From Rubrivivax sp. (GTDB lineage Bacteria > Pseudomonadota > Gammaproteobacteria > Burkholderiales > Burkholderiaceae_C), in assembly GCA_019635315.1 (NCBI GenBank), contig JAHBZT010000005.1, positions 363,234 to 427,233 of the forward strand: a DNA stretch of 64,000 bases, in the 5' to 3' direction. Below, in pieces: positions 11,747-23,738 of this stretch; position 1 is the first letter of the stretch; each line of letters begins with the position of its first letter. A program made the position numbers and the translations under genes. A model generated the notes under the pieces. It did not search any database, was not told the origin of the DNA, and was given only the letters and a program-made list of their open reading frames with translations.

Positions 11747-12756
11747 CGTGGGGCCTCCGCCGCCGGCTCCTGCACGACGCGGTTCATCAGCACGAAGCGC
11801 TCCAGTTCTTCCACCGGTTCCAGCGTGCCGGCCTCGGCAAAGGCCACCGCGCCGGCGATCTCGGCCGCCACGCCGGACTCGATGGACGCCGCCTCGTCGT
11901 CGGTCAGCTGGTGGTTGGCCACCATCCAGGCGCGCAGGCGTTCGACGGGGTCCAGCGGCTTCCAGCCCTCGACCTCGTCGCGCGTGCGGTAGGCCTGGGT
12001 GTCGAACATCGAATGCGCGCGGAAGCGGTAGGTGCGCGCCTCCAGGAAGAAAGGGCCGGCCCCGGAGCGGATGTGCTCGACGGCGCGCCGCGCCGCGGCC
12101 TCCATCTGCACCGGGTCCATGCCGTCCACGCGTTCGGCCGGCATGCGGTAGGCGCGCGCCTTGCGCCAGATCTCGGTCTCGACCTCGCTGTCCTCCAGCG
12201 GCACGCCCATCGCGTAGAGGTTGTTCTCGCAGACGAAGAGCACCGGCAGCTGCCACAGCTCGGCCAGATTCATCGTCTCGTGGAAGACGCCCTCGCCGAC
12301 TGCACCCTCGCCGAAGAAGCAGGCCGTCACCGCGCCGCGGCCCAGGCGCCGGTCAGCCATCGCGATGCCGGCGGCCAGCGGCAGCCCGCCGCCGACGATG
12401 GCGTTGCCGCCGAAGAAGCGGCGCGCGACGTCGAACAGGTGCATGGACCCGCCGCGGCCGCGGCAGCAGCCTTCGAGCTTGCCCAGCATCTCGGCCATCA
12501 AGGGCGCCATCGGCACGCCGTGTGCCAGCGCGTGGCCATGTTCGCGGTAGGTCGCCACCACCGCGTCGCGCGCCGGGTCCAGCGCGCTGCACACGCCGAC
12601 CGCCACCGCCTCCTCGCCGTCGTACAGGTGCAGGAAGCCGCGGATCTTCTGTGCCTGGTACAGCTCCACGCACTTGGCCTCGAAGCGGCGGATGCGCAGC
12701 ATCTGCCGCCACAGGTGGTGCAGGTGGGCGCGGTCGAGGTGGATCTTTCCGGTCAC
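11743..12756 (-). CDS. 2-oxoacid dehydrogenase E1 alpha subunit
   Basis: 337 residues. The thiamine diphosphate motif begins with [15 protein letters not shown] near 150 and ends in VCENN near 175. The regulatory loop region contains [10 protein letters not shown] near 243, and the substrate-binding YREHGHALA is near 70. Length and motifs match alpha subunits of heterotetrameric E1 (pyruvate/acetoin dehydrogenase type) rather than homodimeric AceE. It overlaps E1beta by 4 bp and starts 10 bp after the stop of the CoA ligase, so all five genes are probably on one transcript. Confidence 0.93.
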   Translation of the reverse strand: MTGKIHLDRAHLHHLWRQMLRIRRFEAKCVELYQAQKIRGFLHLYDGEEAVAVGVCSALDPARDAVVATYREHGHALAHGVPMAPLMAEMLGKLEGCCRGRGGSMHLFDVARRFFGGNAIVGGGLPLAAGIAMADRRLGRGAVTACFFGEGAVGEGVFHETMNLAELWQLPVLFVCENNLYAMGVPLEDSEVETEIWRKARAYRMPAERVDGMDPVQMEAAARRAVEHIRSGAGPFFLEARTYRFRAHSMFDTQAYRTRDEVEGWKPLDPVERLRAWMVANHQLTDDEAASIESGVAAEIAGAVAFAEAGTLEPVEELERFVLMNRVVQEPAAEAPR

Positions 12757-12766
12757 GGCACGCCCT

Positions 12767-14566
<1,800 letters not shown>

Positions 14567-14653
14567 CCCATGGGCTTGTCTCCTCAGGCACGGTGGGCGG
14601 CGACTCGGGGCCGCGGCGTGGGCGCATCATCGGCAGCCGCCGTCGGCGGGGCC

Positions 14654-14667
14654 TTGAGCGAGGTCAA
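14654..14667 (-). promoter_or_regulatory. FNR/ANR-type operator candidate upstream of the dehydrogenase operon
   Basis: The 14-mer fits TTGA-N6-TCAA exactly, the core of the FNR/ANR/DNR consensus. On the minus strand it is followed 22 bases later by GATGAT (14631-14626), a reasonable -10 box at the spacing of a class II FNR-activated promoter. Further TTGACC runs on the minus strand between 14668 and 14715 may be -35 elements or additional half-sites. If real, the E1/E2/ACP operon would respond to oxygen limitation. Confidence 0.4.
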
Positions 14668-14741
14668 GGCGCGAGGTCAACGGGCGCGGCCAAGGCGCCA
14701 GTTCAAGGTCAAGGGCGTGGGCCGCCCCCCCAGGCGTGACC

Positions 14742-16370
14742 TCAGGCCGGCAACGGCGACAGGCCCCAGGCGCGCAAGCCGTCCTCCACCGCCTGTGCCA
14801 CCGCGGCGGGCGGCCGGTCGGTCGCGAAGACGCGCGTGCCCTCTTCGTCGGGCCCCGGCTGCGCGTGCACGCGCAGCTGCAGCGCCAGCACGGCGGCATC
14901 CGCGTCCGACGCGTCCTGCTGCTGCGCCGCCCGCCGCGCCAGGCGCTCGCGCAGCACGGCCTCGGGTGCGCTGCACCACAGGCCCAGGCAGGGCCGGCCG
15001 GCGGCGCGCGCCACCTCGCGCAGCACATCGCGCTCGGCGCGGTGCAGCAGCGCGGCGTCGACGACGACCGGGATCTCGCCCGCCAGCCCCAGCCGCGCCA
15101 CCTCGGCCAGCCGCGCATAGGTGCGGGCATTGCTGTCGGGGTTGTAGATCGTCGCCGGGTCGGCCGGGCGCGCGGTCGGCGCCAGGCCGTGCAGCCGCTT
15201 GCGTTCGACATCGCTGCGCACGCGCACGGCCCCCAGCGCCTGCGCCAAGGCCAGCGCGACCGTGCTCTTGCCGCTGCCGCTGAGCCCGCCCACCCACAGC
15301 AGCGGCGCCGGCGGCGGGAAGGCCAGCGCGTGGGCCAGCGCGATGCGGCGTGCCACGGTGTCCAGGGCGGCGGCGCGGGCGCCGCCGGCCGCCTGCTGCG
15401 CGCCGATCAGCGCCACCTTCGCGCGCACCAGCGCCCGGTCCGCGGCAAACCAGCGCAGCAGCGGCAGCGCCTCGAAATCGCCACTGACTTCCAGCGTCAG
15501 GCTCAGGAAGCGCCAGGCCAGCCGGGGCAGGCCATGGTCCTGCAGGTCCATGAAGGTGAAGGCCAGGTCGGCCGCGCGGTCGACGTGGCGCAGCGCGGGG
15601 TCGAACTCGATGGCATCGAACAGCAGCGGCCGCCCCTCGTGCTGCACGATGTTGCCCAGGTGCAGGTCGCCATGGCCTTCGATCACGGCACCGCGGCGGC
15701 GCCGTTCGTCCATCAGCGGCTGCAGCGCGCGGCCGCGCGCCGCGGACCACGACGACACCTCGGCGAGCCGTTGCCGGGCCGTCGCCGGCAGTGCACCGGC
15801 CAGCGCCGGGTCGGCCAGCGCCGCCAGCGTGTCGCGGTGGGCCGCCAGCGCCCCCGCCGGGTCGCCGAAGGACGTTGGCGACGGCGGCTGCGAGGCATGG
15901 AAGGCCGCGACGACCCCGGCCAGCGCATCGACATGGTTCACCGACAGTTCGCCGCGTCGTGCCAGCCGGTCGTAGAGCTGTGCGTTGTCGAAGCGGCCCA
16001 TCCACAGTGCCCAGTCCAGCACCGGACCGTCGCCGCCCACGCGCGGCGCCTCCGGGCCGCCGGTGACGGGCAGCACGTCGCGGTACAGCGCCGGCGCGGT
16101 GCGGCGGTTGATGCGCAGTTCCTCGCGGCAGAAGTGCTCGCGCCGGGCCAGCGTGCGGAAGTCCAGGAAGCCCGGCGCCAGCGGCTTCTTCAGCTTCAGC
16201 GCGCCGTCGCCGGCCAGCAGCAGCGTGGAGATGTGCGTCTCGATGCGTTCGACACGCGGCGGGTCCGGCAGCGGCTCGGGCCAGGCCCCGGGCTCGCGTC
16301 GGCGCAGCGCCTGCTCGAGCGCATCGGCCAGCGCACGGTGAGCCTGCAGCGCGGCGTCGTCGCCGCTCAT
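14742..16370 (-). CDS. Aminoglycoside-phosphotransferase-like domain fused to a P-loop kinase
   Basis: 542 residues in two parts. The N-terminal half (about 1-330) is an APH/choline-kinase-like fold with the catalytic loop [10 protein letters not shown] near 232 and FDAIEFD near 250. The C-terminal half (about 350-540) is a small AAA/adenylylsulfate-kinase-like P-loop protein with Walker [11 protein letters not shown] near 360. This fusion is widespread in proteobacteria but its substrate is not established, and antibiotic resistance should not be assumed. The ATG overlaps the slipin stop by 4 bp (ATGA), making it the third gene of the nfeD-slipin operon. Confidence 0.88.
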   Translation of the reverse strand: MSGDDAALQAHRALADALEQALRRREPGAWPEPLPDPPRVERIETHISTLLLAGDGALKLKKPLAPGFLDFRTLARREHFCREELRINRRTAPALYRDVLPVTGGPEAPRVGGDGPVLDWALWMGRFDNAQLYDRLARRGELSVNHVDALAGVVAAFHASQPPSPTSFGDPAGALAAHRDTLAALADPALAGALPATARQRLAEVSSWSAARGRALQPLMDERRRRGAVIEGHGDLHLGNIVQHEGRPLLFDAIEFDPALRHVDRAADLAFTFMDLQDHGLPRLAWRFLSLTLEVSGDFEALPLLRWFAADRALVRAKVALIGAQQAAGGARAAALDTVARRIALAHALAFPPPAPLLWVGGLSGSGKSTVALALAQALGAVRVRSDVERKRLHGLAPTARPADPATIYNPDSNARTYARLAEVARLGLAGEIPVVVDAALLHRAERDVLREVARAAGRPCLGLWCSAPEAVLRERLARRAAQQQDASDADAAVLALQLRVHAQPGPDEEGTRVFATDRPPAAVAQAVEDGLRAWGLSPLPA

Positions 16371-17146
16371 CCCGGGTCGGAGCGCGGCGCAGCCGGCTTG
16401 TTCAGCAAGGCGCCCAGCATGTCCATCGGCAGCGGCAGCACGACGGTGCTGGCGCGGTCCCCGGCGACCTGCGTCATCGTCTGCAGGTAACGCAGCTGCA
16501 TCGCCTCGGGCCGCCGCGACAGCGTCTCGGCCGCTTCCAGCAGCGCGGCCGCGGCCTGCTTCTCGCCGTCGGCGTGGATGACCTTGGCCCGCCGCTCGCG
16601 CTCGGCCTCGGCCTGGCGGGCGATCGCCCGCACCATCGACTCGTTGAGATCGATGTGCTTGATCTCGACGTTGGTGACCTTGATGCCCCAGGCGTCGGTC
16701 TGCGCATCCAGGATCTTCTGCACGTCCAGGTTCAGCCGCTCCCGCTCGGCCAGCATCTCGTCGAGCTCGTGCTTGCCGAGCACCACGCGCAGCGTGGTCT
16801 GCGCGAGCTGGCTGGTGGCCATCAGGAAGTCCTCGACCTGGATGATGGCCTTGGCCGGGTCGACGACGCGGAAGAAGACCACCGCGTTGACCTTGACCGA
16901 GACGTTGTCGCGCGAGATCACGTCCTGCGGCGGCACGTCCATCGTCACCACGCGCAGGTCCACGCGCACCAGTTGCTGGATGCCAGGGATCACGATCACC
17001 AGCCCGGGCCCCTTGACCTTCCAGAAGCGGCCGAGCTGGAAGACGACGCCGCGTTCGTATTCACGCAGGATGCGCAGCGCGCTGAGCGCCAGCGCCAGCA
17101 GCAGCACCAGCAGGCCGGACAGACCGATCGGCAGGTCGAACATCAT
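16367..17146 (-). CDS. Slipin (stomatin/prohibitin-family SPFH membrane protein)
   Basis: 259 residues. A single N-terminal membrane hairpin (about 8-28, rich in Leu) is followed by [15 protein letters not shown] and the SPFH domain, with the conserved [20 protein letters not shown] segment near 65-84. A helical C-terminal region (about 185-220, [19 protein letters not shown]) should form the oligomerising coiled coil. Slipins form rings in membrane microdomains and are typically encoded with an NfeD protease. Here the two genes overlap by 4 bp (ATGA). Of two adjacent ATG codons, the first (17146) is taken as the start. Confidence 0.93.
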   Translation of the reverse strand: MMFDLPIGLSGLLVLLLALALSALRILREYERGVVFQLGRFWKVKGPGLVIVIPGIQQLVRVDLRVVTMDVPPQDVISRDNVSVKVNAVVFFRVVDPAKAIIQVEDFLMATSQLAQTTLRVVLGKHELDEMLAERERLNLDVQKILDAQTDAWGIKVTNVEIKHIDLNESMVRAIARQAEAERERRAKVIHADGEKQAAAALLEAAETLSRRPEAMQLRYLQTMTQVAGDRASTVVLPLPMDMLGALLNKPAAPRSDPG

Positions 17147-18666
17147 GGGGCGGCTCCTTGGGGTCGGGAAGGCGGCGGCCGGCCATCCGCCAGGGGTTCC
17201 ACCAGCAGCACGAGCCCGTCGACGGCGACGACGCGCACCGCCTGCCCGGGCTGCAGCACGGACTCGCTGCGCACGCGCCAGCGCTCGCCGTGCAGGTGCG
17301 CCCAGGCCTCGTCGCCGGCCACCTCGGTGACGGTGCCCACGCTGCCCGGCAGTTCCTCGGCGCCGCTGACCACCGGCCGGCGGCGCGAGCGCATCGCCAT
17401 GCCGCCGGCCACCAGCACCGTGGCCACCGAGGTCGCGGCCAGCAGCAGCACCAGCGTCACCGGCACCGCGAAGCCCGGCACCTCGCGGTCGAAGAGCAGC
17501 AGCGCACCGGCGACGAAGGCGACCACGCCGCCGATGCCGAAGACACCGAAGCCGGGCGAGAAGATCTCCGCCGCCATCAGCGCCAGGCCCAGCGCCAGCA
17601 GCGCCAGCCCGGCATAGTTGACCGGCAGCATCTGCAGCGCGAACAGCGCCAGCAGCAGGCAGATGGCGCCGGTGATGCCGGCCACGCCGAAACCCGGCGA
17701 GGAGAACTCGAAGATCAGCCCGTAGATGCCCAGCATCATCAGCACCAGCGCGAAGCTGGGGTTGGCGATCACCGACAGCAGGCGGTGGCGCGCGTCGGGC
17801 AGCACCACGGCATGCGCCAGGCCGGCCGTGGCCAGCACGACGTCGCCGGCCTGCACGCGCACCCGGCGGCCGTCGATGCGTTGCAGCAGTTGCGGCACGT
17901 CCTCGGCCAGCACGTCGACCACGCCTTCGCGCAGCGCCTCCTCGGCGGTCAGCGAGACGGCCTCGCGCACCGCACGCTCGGCCCATTCGGCATTGCGCCC
18001 GCGCAGCTGCGCCAGGCCACGGATGAAGGCGGCGGCGTCGTGCACCTGCTTGGCGCTCATGGCGTCCAGGGGCGCGGCCGGGTTGGGCGGTGCGCGCTCC
18101 GGGCGCTCGCCATCGCCTGCGCCCGGCCCGGGCGCCTTCGGCGACGGCTCCGCGCCGTCGCGCGGCCCCTGCGGTCGCGTGCCCGGCAGGCCGATGGCGA
18201 CCGGCGTCGCGGCGCCCAGCGTGGTCGCCGGCGCCATCGCGGCGACATGGGCCGCATACAGGATGTAGGTGCCGGCGCTGGCGGCGCGAGCGCCCTCGGG
18301 CGCGACCCAGACCGCCACCGGCAGCGGAGCGGCCAGGATGGCCTGGATGATCTGGCGCATCGACGGGTCCAGCCCGCCGGGCGTGTCGAGCTCGACGACC
18401 ACCAGCCGCGCGCCGCCGCTGGCCGCGCGCTGGATGCCGCGCACCAGATAGTCGGCGCTGGCCGGGCCGATGGCGTCCTGCACGCGCAGCACGATCACCG
18501 GCGCGGTCGGCTGCGACGACGCCGGCAGCACGGCAGCCCACAGCAGCGCCAGGCCGAGCAGCAGCCACTGCCAGCGCCCGCGCGCCGCCCGCCACGGTGG
18601 GCCGCGCAGCGGGGCCGGGACCGGTGCGTCGACCGGCCTGCCGTGGCTGAGGTGCAGACGGACCAC
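17143..18666 (-). CDS. NfeD-family membrane-bound serine protease (ClpP class, 1510-N type)
   Basis: 507 residues from the chosen GTG 18666. A hydrophobic signal/anchor lies near 33-48, followed by a ClpP/crotonase-fold protease domain with [11 protein letters not shown] near 85 and the nucleophile motif ASAGTYI near 125. The general-base lysine should lie after a Pro/Gly-rich insertion, in the [24 protein letters not shown] region. Four to five membrane segments span about 285-415, and the C-terminal OB-fold NfeD domain covers about 430-490. Archaeal 1510-N cleaves the C-terminus of its partner stomatin, which fits the overlapping slipin gene. The GTG start is uncertain because there is no good ribosome-binding site. 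Confidence 0.88.
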   Translation of the reverse strand: MVRLHLSHGRPVDAPVPAPLRGPPWRAARGRWQWLLLGLALLWAAVLPASSQPTAPVIVLRVQDAIGPASADYLVRGIQRAASGGARLVVVELDTPGGLDPSMRQIIQAILAAPLPVAVWVAPEGARAASAGTYILYAAHVAAMAPATTLGAATPVAIGLPGTRPQGPRDGAEPSPKAPGPGAGDGERPERAPPNPAAPLDAMSAKQVHDAAAFIRGLAQLRGRNAEWAERAVREAVSLTAEEALREGVVDVLAEDVPQLLQRIDGRRVRVQAGDVVLATAGLAHAVVLPDARHRLLSVIANPSFALVLMMLGIYGLIFEFSSPGFGVAGITGAICLLLALFALQMLPVNYAGLALLALGLALMAAEIFSPGFGVFGIGGVVAFVAGALLLFDREVPGFAVPVTLVLLLAATSVATVLVAGGMAMRSRRRPVVSGAEELPGSVGTVTEVAGDEAWAHLHGERWRVRSESVLQPGQAVRVVAVDGLVLLVEPLADGRPPPSRPQGAAP

Positions 18667-18727
18667 GGCGCAGCCTACTGCGCATGCACCCCGGGCACAA
18701 GCATTCGCCCTGCCCGCGCTGCGCGGC

Positions 18728-18768
18728 GATTGATCGTGCACAAGATCGCGGTCCGGACCGATGCTAGG
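18728..18768. promoter_or_regulatory. Candidate regulatory region between divergent nfeD and the PaaK-like ligase
   Basis: Within the 160-bp divergent gap there is a TTGA-N6-ACAA sequence (18728-18741, one base off an FNR-type box), a perfect 12-bp palindrome CGGTCCGGACCG (18747-18758), and TAGGGT (18763-18768), which could be a plus-strand -10 box. Suggestive only. Confidence 0.25.
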
Positions 18769-18826
18769 GTCGCACGGTGAATGCGAACCTGCGAACCGTC
18801 CCGGCGACCCGGGTGTGGGCCCGAGC

Positions 18827-20272
18827 GTGATCGTGAGCGACTTCGACCCGTGGCACAGCGCCCGCATGGCCGCCGACGTGCTCACGGCCACGCAGGGTGG
18901 TGCCGAAGGCGTGGCATCGCGCCAGCGCCAGCGCCTGGCCGCGCTGCTGGAACATGCGCGGCAGCACACCCGGCTGCATGCCGAGCGGCTGCGCGGCCTG
19001 CCGGCGGACGCGCCGCTGTCCGCGCTGCCGGTGCTGGACAAGGCGACGCTGATGGCGCGCTTCGACGACGGCGTCGCCGACCCCGCGCTGACGCTGGCGG
19101 CGGTGCGCGACTTCGTCGCCGACCCGGCGCGCATCGGCACGCCGCTGCTCGGCCGCTATGCGGTGTGGGAGAGCTCGGGCACCAGCGGCCGCCCGGGCCT
19201 GTTCGTGCAGGACGCGCAGGCGATGGCGGTCTACGACGCGCTGGAGGCGCTGCGCCGGGCGCCGCGCAGCGCTGCCGCCACCAGCCGGTCCTTCAACCCG
19301 CTGGACCCCTTCGGCCTGTTCGACGCCTGGGGGCGCTGGGCCGCGCTGGGCGGCGCCGGCGACCGCTGGGCCTTCGTCGGCGCGATCGACGGCCACTTCG
19401 CCAGCCAGGCCAGCGTACAGCGGCTGCGCCGGCTCAACCCCTGGCTGGCGCAGCAGATGCGCAGCTTCTCGATCCTGCAGCCGCTGCCGGCGCTGGTGCA
19501 GCAGCTCAACGACTGGGCGCCGACCGTGCTGGCCACCTACCCGACGGCCGCCGCGATGCTGGCCGACGAGGCGCGGCGCGGCGTGCTGGCCCTGCCGCTG
19601 CGCGAGCTGCTGACCGGCGGCGAGACGCTGGGCGAGGCGGTGCGCCGGCATGTCGGCGCGGCCTTCGGCTGCCCGGTGCACAACAGCTACGGCGCCTCGG
19701 AGTTCCTGACCATCGCGGCCGACTGCGCGCAGGGCCGGCTGCATGTGAATGCCGACTGGGTGATCCTGGAGCCGGTGGACGAACGCGGCCGGCCGGTACC
19801 GGCCGGCGAGCTGTCGCAGGGCACGCTGCTGACCAACCTGGCCAACCGCGTGCAGCCGCTGATCCGCTACGACCTGGGCGATCGCGTGCGCGTGCTGCCC
19901 GGCCGCTGCCCCTGCGGCTCGCCGCTGCCGGCCATCGAGGTGCTGGGCCGCCACGACGACCTGCTGCACCTGGCCGGCCGCGGCGCGCGCCGCGTGCCGC
20001 TGCTGCCGCTGGCCTTGAGCACGGTGCTGGAGGACGAGGCCGGCGTCTTCGACTTCCAGCTGCTGCAGCGCGGCCCGCGCACGCTGGCGCTGAGGCTGGG
20101 CGCCGGCGCCGCGGCCGATGCCGGCGCGGTGGCGCGCTGCCGCGCGGTGCTGCGCACCTTCGCCCGGGCACAGGGCGTGCCGGCGCTGCAGGTCATCGAC
20201 GAGACCGAGCAGCCGCCGCTGCGCGGGCGCAGCGGCAAGGTGCAGCGGGTGGTGGCGATGCGCGACGGCTGA
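18827..20272 (+). CDS. PaaK-like AMP-dependent ligase (phenylacetate-CoA ligase / F390 synthetase family)
   Basis: About 481 residues. Motifs are WESSGTSGRPGLF near 120-132 (P-loop), LLTGGETLG near 263, HNSYGASEFL near 284 and LIRYDLGDRV near 345 with an adjacent zinc-like CPCG segment. This is the PaaK/coenzyme-F390-synthetase branch rather than acetyl-CoA synthetases. It activates an unidentified carboxylic acid as an acyl-adenylate. No phenylacetate catabolic genes are nearby, so the substrate is open. The start is uncertain: GTG 18827 and GTG 18833 are both possible and no strong ribosome-binding site decides. Confidence 0.8.
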   Translation: MIVSDFDPWHSARMAADVLTATQGGAEGVASRQRQRLAALLEHARQHTRLHAERLRGLPADAPLSALPVLDKATLMARFDDGVADPALTLAAVRDFVADPARIGTPLLGRYAVWESSGTSGRPGLFVQDAQAMAVYDALEALRRAPRSAAATSRSFNPLDPFGLFDAWGRWAALGGAGDRWAFVGAIDGHFASQASVQRLRRLNPWLAQQMRSFSILQPLPALVQQLNDWAPTVLATYPTAAAMLADEARRGVLALPLRELLTGGETLGEAVRRHVGAAFGCPVHNSYGASEFLTIAADCAQGRLHVNADWVILEPVDERGRPVPAGELSQGTLLTNLANRVQPLIRYDLGDRVRVLPGRCPCGSPLPAIEVLGRHDDLLHLAGRGARRVPLLPLALSTVLEDEAGVFDFQLLQRGPRTLALRLGAGAAADAGAVARCRAVLRTFARAQGVPALQVIDETEQPPLRGRSGKVQRVVAMRDG

Positions 20273-20338
20273 GCGCCGCGGGCCCCCTGGGTGCGGCCTG
20301 GGTGCAGCCTGCCTGCGACCTGCGTGCGGGCGCGGCCC

Positions 20339-20357
20339 GCGCCGGCACCGCCGGCGC
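20339..20357. terminator. Bidirectional GC hairpin between convergent ligase and lipA
   Basis: GCGCCGGC (20339-20346) and GCCGGCGC (20350-20357) pair perfectly around a 3-nt loop, just before the lipA stop codon. No T-run is present. Confidence 0.45.
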
Positions 20358-20361
20358 AGGC

Positions 20362-21330
20362 TCAGACCGCGCCGGCCACCCCGGCCGCATGCGCCTGCTG
20401 GTCGGCGTGGTAGCTGCTGCGCACCAGCGCGCCGACGGCCGCATGCGTGAAGCCCATGGCCTGCGCCTCGCGCTCGAACATCGCGAAGGTGCCCGGGTGC
20501 ACGTAGCGGCGCACCGGCAGGTGGTGGCCGCTGGGCGCCAGGTACTGGCCGATGGTCAGCATGTCGATGTCGTGCGCGCGCATGTCGCGCATCACCGCGA
20601 GGATCTCCTCGTCGGTCTCGCCCAGGCCGACCATCAGCCCGCTCTTGGTCGGCACGTCCGGGTGCAGGGCCTTGAACTTCTTCAGCAGGTTCAGGCTGAA
20701 GGCGTAGTCGCTGCCCGGGCGCGCTTCCTTGTACAGGCGCGGCACGGTCTCCAGGTTGTGGTTCATCACGTCCGGCGGCGCGGCCTGCAGGATCTCGAGC
20801 GCGCGGTCGTCGCGGCCGCGGAAATCGGGCACCAGGACCTCGATCTGCGTCGCCGGGCTCAGCTCGCGCGTGCGCCGGATGCACTCGACGAAATGGCCGG
20901 CGCCGCCGTCGCGCAGGTCGTCGCGGTCGACGCTGGTGATGACGACGTACTTGAGCTTCAGCGCCGCGATCGTACGCGCCAGGTTCAGCGGCTCGTCGGC
21001 GTCCAGCGGGTCGGGCCGGCCATGGCCGACGTCGCAGAAGGGGCAGCGCCGCGTGCACTTGTCGCCCATGATCATGAAGGTGGCCGTGCCCTTGCCGAAG
21101 CACTCGCCGATATTCGGGCAGCTCGCCTCCTCGCACACCGTGTGCAACTTGTGCTCGCGCAGGATCTGCTTGATCTCGTAGTAGCGGGTGCTCGGGCTGC
21201 CGGCCTTGACGCGGATCCAGTCCGGCTTCTTCAGCACCTCGGCCGGCACCACCTTGATCGGGATGCGCGAGGTCTTGGCCTGCGACTTCTGCTTGGCGGT
21301 GGGGTCATAGGCGGGCGTGGGGGTGCTCAT
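20362..21330 (-). CDS. lipA: Lipoyl synthase
   Basis: 322 residues. A radical-SAM enzyme that inserts two sulfurs into octanoyl groups attached to lipoyl domains. The auxiliary cluster ligands are C66, C71 and C77 ([12 protein letters not shown]), and the radical-SAM cluster ligands are C92, C96 and C99 (CTRRCPFC). The C-terminal RSSY serine motif is present (VRSSYHADQ). The gene lies 65 bp downstream of lipB in the same orientation and is probably cotranscribed. Its product would modify K42 of the E2 encoded about 10 kb away, among other lipoyl proteins. Confidence 0.98.
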   Translation of the reverse strand: MSTPTPAYDPTAKQKSQAKTSRIPIKVVPAEVLKKPDWIRVKAGSPSTRYYEIKQILREHKLHTVCEEASCPNIGECFGKGTATFMIMGDKCTRRCPFCDVGHGRPDPLDADEPLNLARTIAALKLKYVVITSVDRDDLRDGGAGHFVECIRRTRELSPATQIEVLVPDFRGRDDRALEILQAAPPDVMNHNLETVPRLYKEARPGSDYAFSLNLLKKFKALHPDVPTKSGLMVGLGETDEEILAVMRDMRAHDIDMLTIGQYLAPSGHHLPVRRYVHPGTFAMFEREAQAMGFTHAAVGALVRSSYHADQQAHAAGVAGAV

Positions 21331-21395
21331 CGGCGGCGCGTCTCAGGGTTGACCCGGAGTGTACCGGCGGCCCCGGCGACAGGCCGGCACGGGGT

Positions 21396-22064
21396 TCATC
21401 GCAGGCGTCGCTGCAGCGCGGCGGCCAGCCGCGCCGCGGCCTCGTCCCAGGTCGCGGGCACGCCCAGCGTGCGCAGGTCCACGGTGGCCAGGCCCGGGTA
21501 GCCGCAGGGGTCGATGCGCGAGAACGGCGCCAGGTCCATCGCCACGTTGAGCGCCACGCCGTGGTAGGCGCGGTGCTGGCTGATCTTGATGCCCAGCGCG
21601 GCGATCTTGCCCAGGCCGGCGAAGGGGTCCGCGCCCGCCGCCGGCAGCGCACCGTGGCCGAAGGGGTCGTCCAGCCGCACGTAGATGCCCGGCGCGCCGC
21701 GCACGCGGTGGCCGGTGACGCCGACCTGCGCCAGCGTCTCGATCACCGCCTCCTCGAGCCGGAAGACATACTCCTTGACGTAGATGCCCGCACGCCCGAT
21801 GCGCCGCAGGTCCAGCAGCGGATAGGCCACCAACTGCCCCGGGCCGTGGTAGGTGACCTGGCCGCCGCGGTCGGTGCGCACGACCGGGATGCCGCCGGCG
21901 TCCAGCACATGCGCCTCGCGCCCGGCGATGCCCTGCGTGAAGACGGGCTCGTGCTCGACCAGCCACAGCTCGTCCTCGGTGTCGGCGGCGCGCGCGTGCG
22001 TGAACGCGCGCATCGCGGCCTCGGTCTCGGCATAGGGGCGGCGGCCCAGGGTCAGGATGCGCAT
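21396..22064 (-). CDS. lipB: Octanoyl-[ACP]:protein N-octanoyltransferase
   Basis: 222 residues. It transfers octanoyl from ACP to lipoyl-domain lysines ahead of LipA. The signature [12 protein letters not shown] is at 66-77, the catalytic lysine is K153 in [10 protein letters not shown] and the catalytic cysteine is C187 in [10 protein letters not shown] loop of about 20 residues (131-151, rich in Gly/Ala/Asp) between GIYVR and GKIAALG is longer than in E. coli LipB. ATG 22064 starts directly at the first strand. Confidence 0.98.
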   Translation of the reverse strand: MRILTLGRRPYAETEAAMRAFTHARAADTEDELWLVEHEPVFTQGIAGREAHVLDAGGIPVVRTDRGGQVTYHGPGQLVAYPLLDLRRIGRAGIYVKEYVFRLEEAVIETLAQVGVTGHRVRGAPGIYVRLDDPFGHGALPAAGADPFAGLGKIAALGIKISQHRAYHGVALNVAMDLAPFSRIDPCGYPGLATVDLRTLGVPATWDEAAARLAAALQRRLR

Positions 22065-22168
22065 CGCCGCCGCAGTCTAGCGAGGCCGGCGCGCGGTCGC
22101 CGCGGCCCCGTACAGTGGCCGCGGGCGCGCTGGCATCATGCGGCCGCACCCGCCGAGTCCGCCGCACC

Positions 22169-23731
22169 ATGCCCGAAGCCCCGCCGCCCCGCCCCGCCGC
22201 CGACCCTGCCGACCCCGCCGCCGGCGTGCCGTCACGCCATCCGCTGGCCGCGCTGCACGAGGTCGCGACCATGCGCGCGCGCGCCGCGGCCGTGCTGCGT
22301 GCGGTGGAGGACAACGTCAGCATGTGGTTCCGCCTCGACCGCGACGCGCTGCCGGCGCTGGCCGATCAGCTCGCCGAACGCTACCGGGCGCTGCACGGCG
22401 ACGGACCGCCGCCGCTGCCCAGCCGCTGGGCGCTGCTGGCGGCCGGCGGCGTCGACCGCGTCGCCGAACTCGACGCCCGCCTTGCCGGCCGCAGCGCCGA
22501 CGACGCGGCGCGCGCGCGCTTCGACATGGCGACGGTCAGCGTGCTGGTCGACGCCGATCCCGGCGAGCGCTGGCGCTTCCGCGAGCGCGACGAGATCGAC
22601 CGCATGGCGCTGCCGCTGCAGCAGCGCGGCAGCGACGAGCTGCTGGCGCTGCTGGACCGGGTGGCGGCCAAGCCGAAGCCGGCAGCCGCTGCAGCCCCCG
22701 CAACGGCCGCGAATGCGCCGCCGGCCGAGGCGCCGGCCGAGCCGGGCGGCGCCGACCGCCCGGCCGCCGTCGAGACCGGCGATGCCGAAGCCGATGCCGC
22801 AGCGGCACCCGCGCCCGCCGCTGCCGCGGCCCCGGCCGCGCCCGCGCCGGCGGCGGCCGCCTCGGCGATGCCGCTGACCGGCCACGAAGGGCTGGCGGTG
22901 GCCAGCCTGCGCGCCTTCCTGGCCGGCGCCTTCTCGTCGACTGCCAGCGACCCGCTGCGCGCCGATGCGGCGGCGCTGAAGCTGGTCGACGCGACGGCGC
23001 TGCGCGCGATCTTCCAGTCCACGCCGGCCAACCCGCTGACTGGCGTCGAGGCGCGGGCCGCGCGGCTGGCACGGCTGGGCGACGCGGTCGCCGGCGCCGG
23101 CGCCCGTCACCGCCTGCCGCCGCGGCCGGCGCTGCTGTTCGACCGCCTCACGGCCGGCGGCACGCGGCGCGAGGTCGCCGCCGGCGAACTGCTGGCGGAG
23201 CTGCTGCGCTGCCTGTCGCCGGCCTGGCGCGGCGGCCTCGTGCAGGGCCTGCCGGCCGGCGACACCTGGCCGCACCGCTGGGCCGGTCACGACACCGGCG
23301 GCGGCCGGCGCGACGGCACCACCGGCGGCTGGGTGCCGCTGCACGCGCCGGCATTGACGCTGGCCTGCGCGCTGGTCGCGCCGCTGCAGGGCGCGGGCGT
23401 GCAGGTCGGCGGGCTGGACGACCTGCCGGCGCCGGCAGGTCCGGCCGAGCTGGCGCTGCTGATCGACGCCGGCGTGCTGAAGCCGCGCAACGAGCGCGAC
23501 CTCGAGCGCCGGCTGGCGCCCGGCGACGAGTGGCTGGTCGAGGGCCGCGTGCTGGCGCTGGCGCTGATCGAAGAGCTCGCGGCGGCCGTCGCGCAGCGCC
23601 TGGGCCGCCCGCTCGGGCCGCTGCGCCTGGCGGCCGCGACGCTGCCCGCGCTGGCCGGCGAGCTGGCGCAGGCCCGCCGCGGCGGCGTGCCGCTGCCGTT
23701 CACGCTGGACGGCGAGGCGGCAGCGGCCTGA
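22169..23731 (+). CDS. DUF1688 / URC4 (Urg3) family protein
   Basis: 520 residues. The conserved blocks of DUF1688, the family of fungal uracil-catabolism protein URC4, are visible: a helical start ending in the WALLAAGGVDR region, FDMATVSVLVDADPGERWRFRE near 125, GLAVASLRAFLAGAFSS near 250, a FQSTPANPLTGVEARAARL block, RPALLFDRL and a C-terminal LIDAGVLKPR. Between the N-terminal and central blocks there is an Ala/Pro linker of about 65 residues (about 170-235). In the fungal URC pathway this family acts with a GTP-cyclohydrolase-II-like protein and a uracil phosphoribosyltransferase; neither is encoded nearby. ATG 22169 is preferred over an upstream alternative start at 22115. The biochemical reaction is unknown. 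Confidence 0.82.
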   Translation: MPEAPPPRPAADPADPAAGVPSRHPLAALHEVATMRARAAAVLRAVEDNVSMWFRLDRDALPALADQLAERYRALHGDGPPPLPSRWALLAAGGVDRVAELDARLAGRSADDAARARFDMATVSVLVDADPGERWRFRERDEIDRMALPLQQRGSDELLALLDRVAAKPKPAAAAAPATAANAPPAEAPAEPGGADRPAAVETGDAEADAAAAPAPAAAAAPAAPAPAAAASAMPLTGHEGLAVASLRAFLAGAFSSTASDPLRADAAALKLVDATALRAIFQSTPANPLTGVEARAARLARLGDAVAGAGARHRLPPRPALLFDRLTAGGTRREVAAGELLAELLRCLSPAWRGGLVQGLPAGDTWPHRWAGHDTGGGRRDGTTGGWVPLHAPALTLACALVAPLQGAGVQVGGLDDLPAPAGPAELALLIDAGVLKPRNERDLERRLAPGDEWLVEGRVLALALIEELAAAVAQRLGRPLGPLRLAAATLPALAGELAQARRGGVPLPFTLDGEAAAA

Positions 23732-23738
23732 CCTGCCG

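Noticed and set aside
14742-16370. Aminoglycoside resistance gene.
   Set aside because: The APH-like fold is shared by many small-molecule kinases. The fusion to a P-loop kinase and the slipin/NfeD context argue against a resistance determinant.
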